The notes beneath the pieces are model-generated. The model had not been told where the DNA came from, made no database searches, and saw nothing but the letters and a program-made list of their open reading frames with translations. From the NCBI GenBank assembly GCA_024663395.1, contig JANFAH010000037.1, positions 310,001 to 374,000 of the forward strand: DNA of 64,000 bases, given 5' to 3'. A program made the position numbers and the translations under genes. This document shows, one piece after another, positions 34,155 through 46,455 of the stretch (the stretch's first letter is position 1; every line of letters begins with the position of its first letter). Origin of the DNA: Pisolithus tinctorius. Taxonomy: Eukaryota; Basidiomycota; Agaricomycetes; Boletales; Pisolithaceae.

Positions 34155-37100
34155 TTATGGTGGGGGTTGGTATGGGCCAGGTTTGTGTGGATAGCATTCA
34201 TGGAAAGTGGACACTATGTCAGAAGCATGATCTAGCTCAGTTGCAAGCAACCAAGAGGTTTCTTCATCAGTGTTCTCGTAACCAGCCCAGCAGACCAGGT
34301 ACAAGAGTTGACAGTGGTGGCAGCGGTGGTCCACCTTAGAGTCGAGTATCCCCGACACCTTGTACTCAAGGTCACCATCGACATCCACTGGCAGAGGTGG
34401 AGGTTGTCGTCAGTTTGGGAAAGGGTTAGCCACTGTGGCTTCCAGTTGTGAGACATGGAAGACCAGATGTACCGAGCACATAGAGTCAGGGAGCTTAAGG
34501 GTGACAGAATGCGTACCTGGCCTGGCCAAGATGGTGAACGGACCTAAGTACTTTTTGGAGAGTTTTTCTGAAGGATGAGTGGAGCAGAAGTACTTGGCTT
34601 TGATGTAGGCCTGTTCTCCGACCTTGAACTCAGGTGGAGGTATACATCTAGCATCTGCTGGACCCTGGTAGCACTGCTGAGTGGCGGACATTTCAGAGCA
34701 GAGGCAATCATGAAGGGTGGAGAGCTCAACGATGTAGTCATGAGCCCTTGGAGAAGTGAAGTCTTGGTTGGGGACCACAGACAGGTTTGGATGGTATCCC
34801 TTGTTAGCGAAGAAGGGAGAGACTCCAGTAGTCGCACTTGGTGCATTGTTGAAAGCAAACTCCGCTAGAGGTAACAGCTCAGCCCAGTTGTCTTGTTGGT
34901 AGCTACAGTAGACCTGAAGGTACTGCTTGAGGGTCTGGTTCATTTGCTCGGTCTGGCCATTGCCTTCTGGGTGGTAACCCAAAGTGAAGTGAAGACACAT
35001 ATCAAGGGCCTTTCCTAGAGAGTGGAAGAAGTGTGAGATGAACTCAGGACCTCTGTTGGAGGTGACATTAGCTGGCACTCCATGCTTGGAGAAGACATGG
35101 GTAAGGAAGAGCTTAGTGAGTTCAGCAGAGGTGACAGAGTCGTGAGTGGGGATGAACACTGCTTGTTTTGAGAGGCAGTCCACTACCACGAGTATGGCAG
35201 AGTAACCATCGGAGTTGGGGAGGTGTTCGATGAAGTCCATGGAGATGGAGTTCCAAGGTCTCTCTGGGATGGGGAGTTGCTTCAGTAGACCATAAGGGCA
35301 GTGGTGCAGAGTTTTGCTCCATCCACAGGCAGTGCAGGAACTGACATATTTCTTGACATCAGAGTGGAGGTTAGGCCACACATAATCCCTGCAGATGAGT
35401 TCTAAGGTGCAGTTTTGCCTGAAATGGCCTGCTAGGGGATGGTCATGCTTGAACCGAAGCACTTGGAGGTGGAGATCATCAATGTCAGGGACAAAGATGT
35501 GACTGTCAAGGCAGAGTACACTGTCGGAGTCCAGGGACCACTGAGGCTTAGTTGGAGTTGGAAGATGGCTAGCAGAGACAGGGTCAGAGGGTAGGGCAGA
35601 GATGATGTCGGAGTGCAAGCACTCAACATCGAAGACCATGGCAGCATGGAGCACAGGTGCCATGAGGGTGGTGGTACAGAGGGACAACGTGAGTTGCTCC
35701 TGTGTAAACATAGGGTGGAGATTGTGAGGATTTACCTGCACGTAGTCCCTATCCCCCCCTTTTGGGTAGATGTCCCAACGTTGTGTAAGTGCATCGGGTT
35801 TGGCTCCCAAGCAGCCAGGTTGGAAGTGGATGGAAAGATTAAACTGTGAAAGGTACTCTGACCAGTGGGCCTGTCAATGAGTGAGGACCTTAGAGGTGGA
35901 GAAATACTCAAGGTTCTTGTGGTCTGTCACCACATCGACAGGTAAGGTGGAACCTTCTAGGTAATGCTGCCAATGGTGGAAGGCCTCAAAGATAGCCAAC
36001 AGCTCCTTGTCATGGGTATCATAGTTGAGTTCTGGCGTGGTCATGGTGTGGGAGTAGAAAGCGACTGGGTGGAGTTCACCATCAGAGCAGGTGATCGACA
36101 AAATACCAGCAATGGCATAGTCAGAGGTGTCGGTTTCCACTGTAAGCGGAGTGTCAGGAACCCAATGAGTGAGAACAGGGGCGGAGCTGAAGGCATCTTT
36201 CAGGTGGAGAAAAGCGGAGCGGCACTCCTTGGAAAAGTTCCAAGGAGCACCCTTTCACATGAGGCAAGTGAGTGGAATGACAATGTCGGAGTAGTTATTA
36301 ATGAATCGTCTGTAGAAATTTGTGAAACCAAGGAAAGACTGGATGTCTTGCACCTTCTGTGGCTCAGGCCAGTCATGGACTGCCTGAACCTTCTCAGCAG
36401 ACATGGTGAGACTGGAGGGAGAAAGAACATAACTGAGGTACTCGACGGAGTCAGAGTGAAACTCGCACTTCTCTGGCTTGGCATAAAGACCATGCTTTCA
36501 AAGGCGGCAAAGTACCTCTTTTACATGTTCACAATGCAACTCCATATCCTGTGAATAGATTAAGATGTCATTGAGGTATACCATGATGCAGACATCGAGC
36601 ATGTCTGCAAAGATGCTATTAACAAATCGCTGGAAGGCCACAGGCGCATTAGTCAGACCAAATGGCATTACCTGCCACTCATAAGAACCATAACAAGTGC
36701 AGAAAGCCATTTTCCATTCATCTCCATCTGCTATGTGGACCAGATGATAGGTATGGCAGAGGTCAATCTTGGTATAGACTTTAGCATGGCTTGGGGAGTC
36801 GAGTAGGTTGGAGATGAGCAGCAGCAGATAGCGATCTTTTTTCATGATTTTGTTGAGTCCTTGATAGTCTACACATAGGCAAAGTGAACTGTCCTTCTTC
36901 ATGAAGAGGACAGGGGCACCATGAGCGGAGGTGGACTGCTTGATGAAACCATAGCCAAGATGCTCGTCAATAAAGGTGCGGAGAGCTTCAAGCTCTGGCA
37001 GAGACAGAGAGTAGATTGTACCAATGGGCAGGGAAGCTCCTTCCTCAAGATCGATCTTGAGATCGAACAAGTGGTGTGGTGGAAGTTCCGTAGCCTTGTC

Positions 37101-37715
37101 TTTGCTAAAGATGTTGGCAAACTCGTGATACTCAGGGGGAACCGAAGAGAGGTCAGGAGGCAGAGAGGAAGTGGAGGACGCACAAAGCTTCACATCATCA
37201 GCAGAGAGCTGCAAGCGGAACTGTCTAGAGCCAGGGAGAGCACAGGCTCTGACATATGCAGCAGCATTGATGAGTGAGACAAGTGGAGTGGAGCATGGCG
37301 AGTCGGTCGGGACTGCAGTCAGAGCTGCAGATGGAGCAGAGGGTGTCAGGTCTGGAGTGGAGAATGCAGCAGAAGGTGACGAAGGTGCCTGGGGTGTCAG
37401 CATTCCCTGTAGCAATGGTTTGAATGATATACTGCCCAGTACCCAGTCAATCGGCAGATTGAAGCAGGTGAGCCAGTTGTGTCCCAAAACCAGCAAACAT
37501 GAGGAATCCAATGGAGTAACATAAAACAAAACAGAATTGACATCACCAGAAGGAAAGCAGAGGGAAAGATCTACTTCTTGGGAAATGACAGCATTTGTAC
37601 TACCATCAAACAAGCAGAGCAGAATTGGCAGAGAAATGGAGGAAACAGGAACAGCATATTTTTTGATTATAGATGGATCTATGAAACAATGAGAAGAGCC
37701 GGAGTCGATCAATGC
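34155..37715 (-). pseudogene. Gypsy-B pol: PR-RT-RNase H-IN-chromodomain
   Basis: One minus-strand frame carries all of pol. Protease has LIDSGSSHCFID (intact DSG). RT has a YLND box at 36565-36579 in place of YLDD, then GLTNAPVAFQRF. RNase H has TVETDTSDYAIAGIL. Integrase has the HHCC finger (HPLAGHF...CTAC), SMDFIEHLP, TSNRGPEF (Asp to Asn at 35051-35066) and GYHPEGNGQTE. A GPF module and a chromodomain (LLYLVCWAGYENTDEETSW) end it at 34155. In-frame stops are TGA only: 36498, 36255, 35874 and 34410 (low coordinates). The protease leader needs a small frame correction near 37715. Inactive. Confidence 0.9.
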
Positions 37716-37866
37716 AGAACAGTATCAACAGAATAATCCAGAAGAGTTACAGACAGAAGTAAAGAATTGGGACTAGAAAGAGCAGACGCATTGAGTCAGA
37801 TGTCCAGTTGCACACAGTTGGGACCAATGCTTCCTCCAGGCTGTGCGAGCTCCCTGGAGGAGCAGA

Positions 37867-39135
37867 CTAATTTTTTGGCTCTGCCTTCTCCACAGGCAGA
37901 GCAGGTGGAGTTTCAGCCATAGCTGCACGGGCTTTGGCTGCACAAGAGGTTGATTTAGGACAGTCCTTAGCAGAATGGCCAGCCTCGCCACAGAAGAGGC
38001 AGAGGTTGTTCTTCATCCTGCACTGGCGTTCAGCAGAGGTGAGTTTGCCATCCTTGCCCAGAAGGTGGGCAATGTCGGACTTGGACAGATCTTTCTGTTT
38101 GCCCTTGCCCTTGGCATCGGACTTTGGAGTGGAGGTGGAGGACAACGACTTGGCTTTATTGTTGGAGCTGGAAGACTGCGACTTGTCGGAGGTGGACTTG
38201 GTGGTGCATGAGATCTCTGCTTTGTGCTCCCAGTAATGCGCATCGATGATCTGAGCGAGTTTGCAGAGTTGTGCGAGGGTAGAAGGCTTTCCAACTCAAG
38301 CGATCTCATCTTTGATGCGGTCTGGAAGTCCGCTATAGAAGTGGTGGCAGAGTGCACTGACACTGTAGTCCTTGACCTGTGAAGCCCAGCGATTGAACTC
38401 CACAACATACTTGGTAATCCGAGAGCCATCCTTCATAGTGAGGTTCTCGAGTTGTTGGATGGCATCTGCTATGGCATCATGCGGACCAAAATTAGTCATG
38501 AGTTCTTGTAAGAACTCATGGTAGTCATCCATCCAGAGTGGGCAGTCATAGTTGTCAGGGTTTAGCAGGTCTGGCTCAAACCAAGCCAGGGCCATTGCCT
38601 TAAGATAAGACTGAGCAAAGGTAACCTTGGCTCTGTCGGAGCAGAATGTGTGGGGGCAATCTTGGAAGTTCAGCTTGCACTGCACGAGGAACTCATGGAG
38701 TTTCTTAGGGTTGGAGCTGTCGAAGGTGTCAGGCTCATGGACTTTGGTTTTCGGAGCAGAGTCCCCAGTGTGCAAGCTAGACCATGCAAGCGCATGGACA
38801 GCTCTAGCAAGAGCTACAAGGGGATCCTCTGGCGGCTCAGCCAGGTCTTCAGGGACATCCCCATCACCACTGCCCCCACCATTGGAATCACCATCAGGAT
38901 AATCAGGGTCGGGGTCGGGTCCATCATCTCAGTTATGAGGAGACAGAGTATGGAAAGTTGTTGGATGGAGGTCAGAGCGACCAGCTTGTGAAGCGCTTTC
39001 AATATTAGCATGAGAGCAGCATTGAGTGGAGAACGATTGGAACTGTTTGACGACAGAAGGGAGTCGATGCGGATTGGCTAGTGCTGCAGCAAGGTTCTCA
39101 GTGACCTCTCTCTGGGATTGAGCTCGAGTTCTCAT
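37867..39135 (-). pseudogene. Gypsy-B gag
   Basis: ATG at 39135 (MRTRAQSQREVTENLAAALA) opens one frame with the retrotransposon gag core (KLHEFLVQCKLNFQDCPHTF, FAQSYLKAMALAWFEPD, FNRWASQVKDYSVSALCHHF) and a CCHC knuckle (CLFCGEAGHSAKDC, about 38005-38050). Only two internal stops, both TGA, at 38929-38931 and 38296-38298. It ends at TAG 37867-37869. Pol lies in another frame, so a frameshift was used originally or an indel has arisen. Confidence 0.9.
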
Positions 39136-39199
39136 AATGTCATAAGTTGTTTTTTGGAGGACAGGAAGTGAGATCGTACAAGTGCGAGTATGAATATAC

Positions 39200-39933
39200 T
39201 GTCAAGTCCGGGCCTACTCCAACAAACTCCAACACTAAACAAGGTCTAGAGAGTGGTCTGGAAGCAAGTCTGACACAAGAAAGCAGAACTCCAACTAGCA
39301 GAGTGTTGGCAGGGACAAAGTCCACCAAAGCAAAGGTGGAGCGGAGTGAGGGCATTGGGTTTAGCTTGTGCACTACCCCCTTGCATGATCTCAGCCCTCA
39401 TATTTCAGAGGGAGAGTACAGACAGAAGGTCAGAGGTAACTCTGACAGACAGAAGACCAAGTCAGAGGGAGTAGGAACTAAGTTGATATTTGTACTGAGG
39501 AACAGTGGAGTATGATACATGCTTTTATACTACTATGGAGGTACAGTAACCAGAATCAGAACTGACATATGGAGACTCATAAATTTTCAAGTAAAACTTC
39601 CTAGATGATGAATGAAGGGTAGATGGAGGACATACGAATGGGTAACATAGAACATCCAGAAAAGGAAATAGTCCAGGCGCTGGACCATGCGGTGCACACA
39701 CTGCGGAGTACCTGACTGCACGCTGTCAGGGAGAAGTCTGAAGGCAGTCACATGACCCCTCAGAGAACAGTCTGCCCAGACCGGTAGGGGAGCAACACAA
39801 GTCCAACAGCAGTCAGAGCAGAGATGGCCCGTAACCAACAGAAGTTGGGCGGAGTTGGTGTGGCATGAGTGAGTGACCAGTGGAAGAGGGTGTGGAGTGA
39901 GTAAGGACTTGGAGTGAATGCATGGCCATGACA
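39200..39933 (-). repeat. Gypsy-B 5' LTR
   Basis: 734 bp, same termini as the 3' LTR; gag starts 65 bp inside it on the minus strand. Confidence 0.92.
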
Positions 39934-39938
39934 GGAAC

Positions 39939-42900
39939 CAAGATCTGGCAACTTCCTCTGCTGCTTCTACCTTTGAAGTCATCGGTTCGACACCCATCCT
40001 AGGTCTATAGGATCAGGTAACTTCGAAGGGGCACTTGCCAGTAGAAGAGGAGGCAGAGTTGTTGTACACACACTGAGCCAAAGGTAGCCATTCCTCCCAG
40101 CAAGCCTGTTGCTGGTTGGCATACATCTGTAAATACTGTTGGATCTCATGGTTCAACCATTCCATTTGTCCATCCATTTGCAGGTGGAAAGCCATAGAGA
40201 GTTTCTGCTGTACTCCCAACATTTTAAATAATTCCTTCATGAAGCTCAAGGCAAACTGAGGGCCTCGATCTGATATGATAGAGTCTGGAAGTCTGTGGTG
40301 TTTCCAAACATGTGCCAGGTAAAGACAAGCTGTGCTAGCAGCTGTTTCTTCTGCAGTGCAGGGAATGAACTCTGCTTCCTTAGAGAACCTGTCAACAATG
40401 ACCAGGACATGGGATTTTCCAGAAGATCCCTTGACCCCAAGATCCATGAAGTTGGTTGTTAATTCTCTCCAAGGCCCATCAGGGATAGCTAAAGGTTTAA
40501 GTTCTCCTGCAGGTGGCCTATTTCCAGACTTGCTGGCTTGGCATGTTTGGCAATGCTTTACATACTCTTCTACATCAGGTTTCAAGGTAGACCATGTGAA
40601 CCAGCATGTGATCAACTCCTGAGTTCCTTTTATTCCATGATGTCCTGCTAGGGGAGAGTCATGAAGAGCATTGAGCAACTTCCTTCTGAGTGTACTAGGC
40701 ACCCAAACCTTTTCTCCATCATAATGAAGACTGCCTCAGAGTTCACATTCAGCGGGGACTCCTTCAGCTCTAGCAGACTCAATCTGAAGATCTTCTATGA
40801 AAGGATTTTCTAGTTTTACCAAGAGAACCTGGCTCAGGTTTATAAATAGGGACTCTTCTGACTTCGCCCTTTCCTTTCCTTCTACAAAGTCCTCTCATCT
40901 CGACAGGGCATCTGGTCTTCCCATTGTGACTCTGGGTTTGTGAACAATAATACAGTTAAACCAACTAAAGTACTGCACCCAACATGCCTGGCATGGTTGA
41001 AGCTTCTGCATGGTCATAAACCACTTGAGGTTGTGGTGATCTGTCCAAATTTCAAACTGGTATGGAGTTGCCTCAAGGTAATGATGCCATTGCTCCAATG
41101 CACAGATAATGGCTAGCATTTCTTTGTCATGAACTGTATAATTAAGTTCAGCCCCAGATAGAGAGTTACTGGAGTAGGCAACAGGTCTCCAGAGACCATC
41201 ATCACATTCTACCAAGAGCACTGCTCCGGTGGCATAGTCTGAAGCATCTGTTTCTAACCAAAACCTCTGATCCTGATCGGGGAACATAAGGATAGGGGAA
41301 GTGGTGAAGGCTTCTTTAAGCATATCAAATGCCATCTGACACTTGTCATCCCAAATGAATGGAAGGTCCTTCTTCATGAGGTTATTCAGGGGTTTCACGA
41401 TCTGCATGAAGTCCTTAATGAACCATCAGTAGAAGTTCGCTAGGCTGAGGAAGCTGCAAACTCTGTGAACATTGGTAGGTATGGGCCAATCTTGCACAGC
41501 AGAGATTTTGGAAGGGTCCATACATACTCCATTAATGCCAATGATCATTCCTAAAAAGTCCACCTCTTGTTGTGTGAAGATACATTTCTGAGGTTTGACA
41601 AACAAGTCATTTATCTTCAGCCTTCTAAGCACCTCCAACACAATCTCATCATGTTCTTCCCGATTGTCTGTCTCCATAAATATCATTAGGTCATCAATGT
41701 AGATGACAAGCATGTCTTCCATATCACCAAAGATATCATTCATCATGTTCTGGAATGTGGCAGGTGAGTTACAAAGCCTGAAGAACATGACCAGGGGCTC
41801 GAAAGCACTGTGATGGCATATGAAAGCAGCTTTCCATTCATCTCCTTCTTTGATCCTAACATAGTTGTATCCCCAGTGAAGATCCATCTTCATGAAGAGT
41901 TTGCAACCTTTCAACTTGTTGACAAGCTGAGATATTAAAGGGAGAGGATACAAGTTTTTGACAGTATGCTTGTTTAAATAACAATAGTCCTGAACCATAT
42001 GTTTTTTGCTGTCCTTCTTTGGCACAAAGAAGACAGGAGAGGTCTGCAGGGACTTGCTAGGCCAAATATAAGCCTTCTTGAGTTGTCTGTCAATGAAGTC
42101 ACTGACTTCTCATTGTTCATCAGGGGACAGGGGAATCAACCTTCCTTTCTTCAGCACAAATGACTCCTTTAGCTCTATAGCATGGTCCCAAGGTTTCCTA
42201 AGTGGCATGCACTTGGATTCTTTTTTGGAAAAGACCAATAAATACTCACGATATGCCTTTGGAATGAGTTCCTCAGGGGTTTTATCCATTTTTGGTTTGT
42301 CCATTCCTAGATTTCAAATCCAGGTTATGTAAGAGTCCATGGCTTCTCTTTTGAGTTTTTCCACCTTGTGTACAAATGAAGATTTAGGGGCTAACTGCCA
42401 GCATCTAGCTGGGCATCTTCCCATTTTGACCTCACCAGTTTTCCAATCTATCAGCAGGTTATGCTGATGTAGCCAGGTATGACCTAAGATCATGGTACTA
42501 CCTCCTAGATTGGTTATTTTGGTGAGAAGTTCTTCATGGTGGTCAAGGTAAGAGACTTGAAGATGAGCCTGATGCATAATCCTTCCAGCAGAATTAGGCA
42601 AACCATTGACATTAAATATGTCTACTGCCCTTGGCAGCACTACTTTTGGAATCCAGTTCCTTTCAACAAAGTCCTTATCAATAAATACTCCAGTGGTGCC
42701 ACTGTCAAGCAGTGCATTAACCTTGAATGCCAAACCGGCATTCATTCGCAAAACCAAAGGGACCTCCACAGAATCTTTCAAGTTCAGTGTGCATCAGATT
42801 TCAGACCATATGGTGGTCTTTGCACTACTACCCTCAAGATCTGGGAGATCAAAAGAAACATTTTTTTGTTTTTTGTTGTAAGCAGAATTAAGCAGGCATG

Positions 42901-43222
42901 GTTTTACTTCTGGCCCCAAGCCCTTTCAGGACTCCACTTCAGATGATGTAAAAGTAGGAGAAGAAGAAACAGATTCTGAACCATTAAATAACTCCTGTGG
43001 TTCTTCAACATTGAGAAAAGAGAAGTGATTGAAAGAAACTACTGGTACACTATTTTTCATATTTTTTTTATTTTTTATTTTTGTGTTTTCTTTTGTACTT
43101 TTAAGTCCATAAGTAGAGCGAAACCCATAAGTAGAAGAAGAAGAAGAGGAAACAGGAACAAATGTCCACACACAAGAAGAGTCTGCAGGACCCAATTTCA
43201 CTGCAGCTCCAACTCTTTTAAC
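39939..43222 (-). pseudogene. Gypsy-C gag end and pol up to integrase
   Basis: A single minus-strand frame. It has a gag-like end (NSVPVVSFNHFSFLNVEEPQ), protease (NALLDSGTTGVFIDKDFVER, 42.6 kb), RT with YIDDLMIF (41.69 kb) and ANFY*WFIKDF, RNase H (FWLETDASDYATGAVLL), and an integrase zinc finger (HCQTCQASK) and core. In the core the first catalytic Asp reads Asn (LTTNFMD, 40448-40460), while SDRGPQF and the Glu in DGQMEW remain. Eight in-frame stops are all TGA: 42926, 42794, 42314, 42110, 41426, 40895, 40736 and 40013 (low coordinates). No 5' LTR and most of gag missing: the element begins abruptly within NLR2. Gypsy-B interrupts it after 39939. Confidence 0.88.
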
Positions 43223-46200
43223 AATCTGGACACCTCTATCAACATCCCAGATCCTCACAGTCTTGTCAGAAGAGCCTGAGACAACCCTCTTGCCATCAGA
43301 GGAAAATCCAACTGACAAGACTGAGCTAGTGTGTCCCTGCAATGCAACTTGAGCAACTGGCCATTCCTTTTGCCCTCCTACAGAAACACAAACAAGCTGT
43401 GAAAACTTTGGCATGAGCATTCTAGAAAGCTTTGTGTTTGATGGTGTAAAAGGCAATGCAGAGATATAAAGGTGTGGGGTGCTGTGGGAGATCACACTCC
43501 CAAAGTTCTGCACAAATTTGATCCCATCTTGTGCTAGCATCAAGGTATCCTCAACATCCTCCTTGTCCTTGCATATCACATTAGATAACATCATGCACAA
43601 CACTGCTTCACCCACCTGTAGCCATGAAATAGTAGAGGCAAGAGCACTCATAGCATGTCCAAGTCCATCAAGCAGGCACAATACCTCAAGCCAGAATAGC
43701 AGCTTTCCACATCCAACAAAAGTCTTTACCAGCATTGCAAGTCTTGAATCATAGTCAGCTCTCTGCAGATGGTGTGCCCAGTATCGACATGAGTAGGATA
43801 GTTGGGGTGAGATATTTTTGCTGACTCTCTCCTCCAGATCAGCCACTTCCGAGTTGCAGGAGTAGGAACTTTCCAATCCACAGATGTTGAATTTCAGGTC
43901 ATTGCAAAGGGTGCACAATGAAGCATAGGCAAGGCTACTGTCCATGCCAGTCCTAGATGCTTCAACAAAATATACCTGGCTCCGTCGATGATCAGTGAGG
44001 AAGTCATAGAACGATGCATGGAGAGGTCGGATAGCAGAACATCTGTCTGATATCCCACTCAGCAGTGACGCCATGAATTCGAGAATGATAATTATGTCAA
44101 AATGGTCTTCCTCCGAGAGGAAGTGGCTCCGTATTTCGTTCAAAGTGTCCAGTCGCTGAGGTTCGGTCATCGACATGATCTGTTGCATCACAGAGCGAAA
44201 TCGGGCAAGTGCCGTCTCGTCCTCCGGCACAGTGTCTTCAAGAATTGTTTTGTACATGGCATCCAGCAAGGTTCCCCCTCCCCCAGAACGAGAGAACATG
44301 ACATCATTGTAGCGCTCCATGACCGTTCGACCTGGCTTGTTCGGTTTGATAAATCCGCAGGCTAGCCGAGTCCACTCGAATAGACCATCCGACTTCTGAG
44401 CAATAGTCTGGACTTCCGAGGCTCCAATCTCTGGAAGACGTCGAAGCTCGGTGGAAACATATAATCGGATGTCACGCTCTGCAGTTACTCCAGAGATGGC
44501 GTCCAACGAGACGGCTTTAACATGCGCAGCGGTACTCAGGACACGTTCGATGTTTGGTAGCGGCCTGGACGTCAGAAGGATGCGGAAATTGGAAGGCAGA
44601 TGAGCAGCTTCCAGCGATGTGAGAACAGATAGGATGGGTTCTCTCGATGTGTGTTGCCCGCTTTCATCCAAGGCATCGATCACCACGACCACATTCCCGA
44701 CGATTGCCCCAGTGATCCTACCCAGCGGTTCTAAAATGAGTTTCTGCCACTGTTGCATCACGTCAGCTGTAGTCTTGAGGGAGTAGTCCCTCGATACGAC
44801 GTCCGCCAATGCTCGCCTAAAAGATTGATCACGATCAGCCAGATCTCGAGCAATCGTCGTCAGAATCTTCTCCTCGCGGTGTTCTGTCTGCCTGTCACGA
44901 GCGAAGCAAAAGCAAGAACCGAGTCCTCCCGCGTCTTTGATCCAAGACGCAATTGTATGGGCGATGGCCGATTTTCCCCTTCCCGCCTGCCCATGAAGCC
45001 AATAAATGCGAGGAGCATCGACGTCGGGATCGTTAATCCAGTTGATGATCTCCTGTAAAGTCTCCTTCCTTGTACCATCGAGGCATTTTTTCATCGTGTT
45101 CAGCCCCGCGCCACCTGCATAAGCCATACCATCGAGATTCAAGTCTTCAAGTATGCGGTATGTGTTAACTTGGATGTCCCGGATAGTGCGGTCGCGGTAC
45201 TGTTGCATCAAGCCATCTAGGGTTCTGACGTAGCCATCCACGACAGTCTGCGTCTCAGAGAAAATGTTCTTCGCAGTTCTTTTCCCTGAATGCATGTTAT
45301 GTCAGGACATGGCAACCGAGATGAGGATGTGACCTACAGAAGCTTTTCGTCGCAGAATAATTGTTAATGAACTGCGCAGAGTCGCTTATCGCTCGTGCAA
45401 TCTTCGCAAGGGTATCTTTCATTTCGTCGATTTTATTTATGCTATCTTTTTCCGTAAGGAATTCGTAGAGGCGTCGCACCGTGTCGAAAAGGCCAGATAC
45501 CGCGCTGTCTAGGTTTGCTTGATTTATGAGCAACTACAGATGGCTATGTCAGATGCAAAATCCCCCTGGTAAGCACAAACGAACCTGAGCGGCAGACGTT
45601 AAGATTCCTAGCGCGATCTGGGCGTAGGGGTGGACCTGGCGCGCGCATGAGATCATTGTATGGATGCAAAAAGTGAAATCCTTACGTTGGCAAGAGTGGA
45701 AACGACTTGATTGAAAACTTTGAAAGGTTTGAGATACGTATCACTCAAATTTTGAATCTCGGAGAATGTGGTATTGGCGTTACCAATGGCAACGACAGCA
45801 CCTTGGGCGACACGCGGAATGCGATCAATTCCGCCGAAACCTTCCAATGCAGCATCGACATCCTTCCCAGCCGACGTTGGCGCGTGTTCAGTTTCAGGTT
45901 TAGCGATTGACTTTTCAACCTGTCGGGCAGAATCACTTAACCATCATAGCAGCTGCACATCACAAAGCACGCACATTCTTGGTCGAAACTGTCTGGGATG
46001 TCTCCTGTTGGGCTTGAGCCCCACCGCCAGAACTTGTGGCCGCAGCCTGTTGAGCAAATCACTCAGCATCATTGCATTCAATTGGATATGGCAGATCACA
46101 TACATCCAGACCTGGAGTCGCTTGGGACTGTTCCTGTTCCTTCTGAGCTCCCCCACTGGTGCCTGGACCAGCAATTTCTGCCGCGATGGTAGTTGAAGGA

Positions 46201-46455
46201 CCTTGGTTCGATCGATTGAAGAAGCGTTTCATTCTGGCGAGCATACCCGGGGAGGCCATGCCTATTGTTGCAGGTACAGAGGCGAGATCCCCTGCGCGAG
46301 CCTCAGAGCGTCCTGGCCACTATTTTTTTTGGCATTTCGATAAAATATATTTCTCAGAAGAAGCGATAACTACGTACTGAAGCAAGGCCGGAGGTCGAGT
46401 TGGAAGGTTTCACAAATCCCAAGAGACGACGTTTCTGTGACTGTGTTCTAGCCAT
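43222..46455 (-). pseudogene. NLR2: NACHT-WD40 gene truncated by Gypsy-C
   Basis: ATG at 46455 (MARTQSQKRRLLGFVKPSNS). Small N-terminal exons, a helical module (YLKPFKVFNQVVSTLAN, LFDTVRRLYEFLTEKDS), then NACHT with Walker A GQAGRGKSAI (about 44970), Walker B VVVVIDALDES (about 44680) and LLTSRP (about 44570). Introns have clean GT-AG borders, and splicing at 45.28-45.35 kb keeps the frame into WKRTAKN. Only one WD40 blade survives (VLSVGFSSDGKRVVSGSSDK). At about 43222 the frame passes without a stop into Gypsy-C for about 98 codons, to TGA 42926. The receptor lost its other blades and its C-terminal tail. NACHT is intact, so a short NACHT-only product is conceivable. CpG thins out after about 43.8 kb. 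Confidence 0.88.

Larger units (their letters stand above)
29967..39933 (-). mobile_element. Gypsy-B: full-length chromovirus, 9.97 kb, TSD GGAAC
   Basis: Two LTRs of exactly 734 bp (29967-30700 and 39200-39933) have TGTCA...TGACA ends. GGAAC flanks both outer ends (29962-29966 and 39934-39938). Minus-strand order is 5' LTR, gag, PR-RT-RNase H-integrase-chromodomain, antisense accessory gene, polypurine tract (30701-30714, C-run on the plus strand) and 3' LTR. It is inserted in Gypsy-C integrase. The coding frames hold TGA stops, so it is immobile now. Confidence 0.92.
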
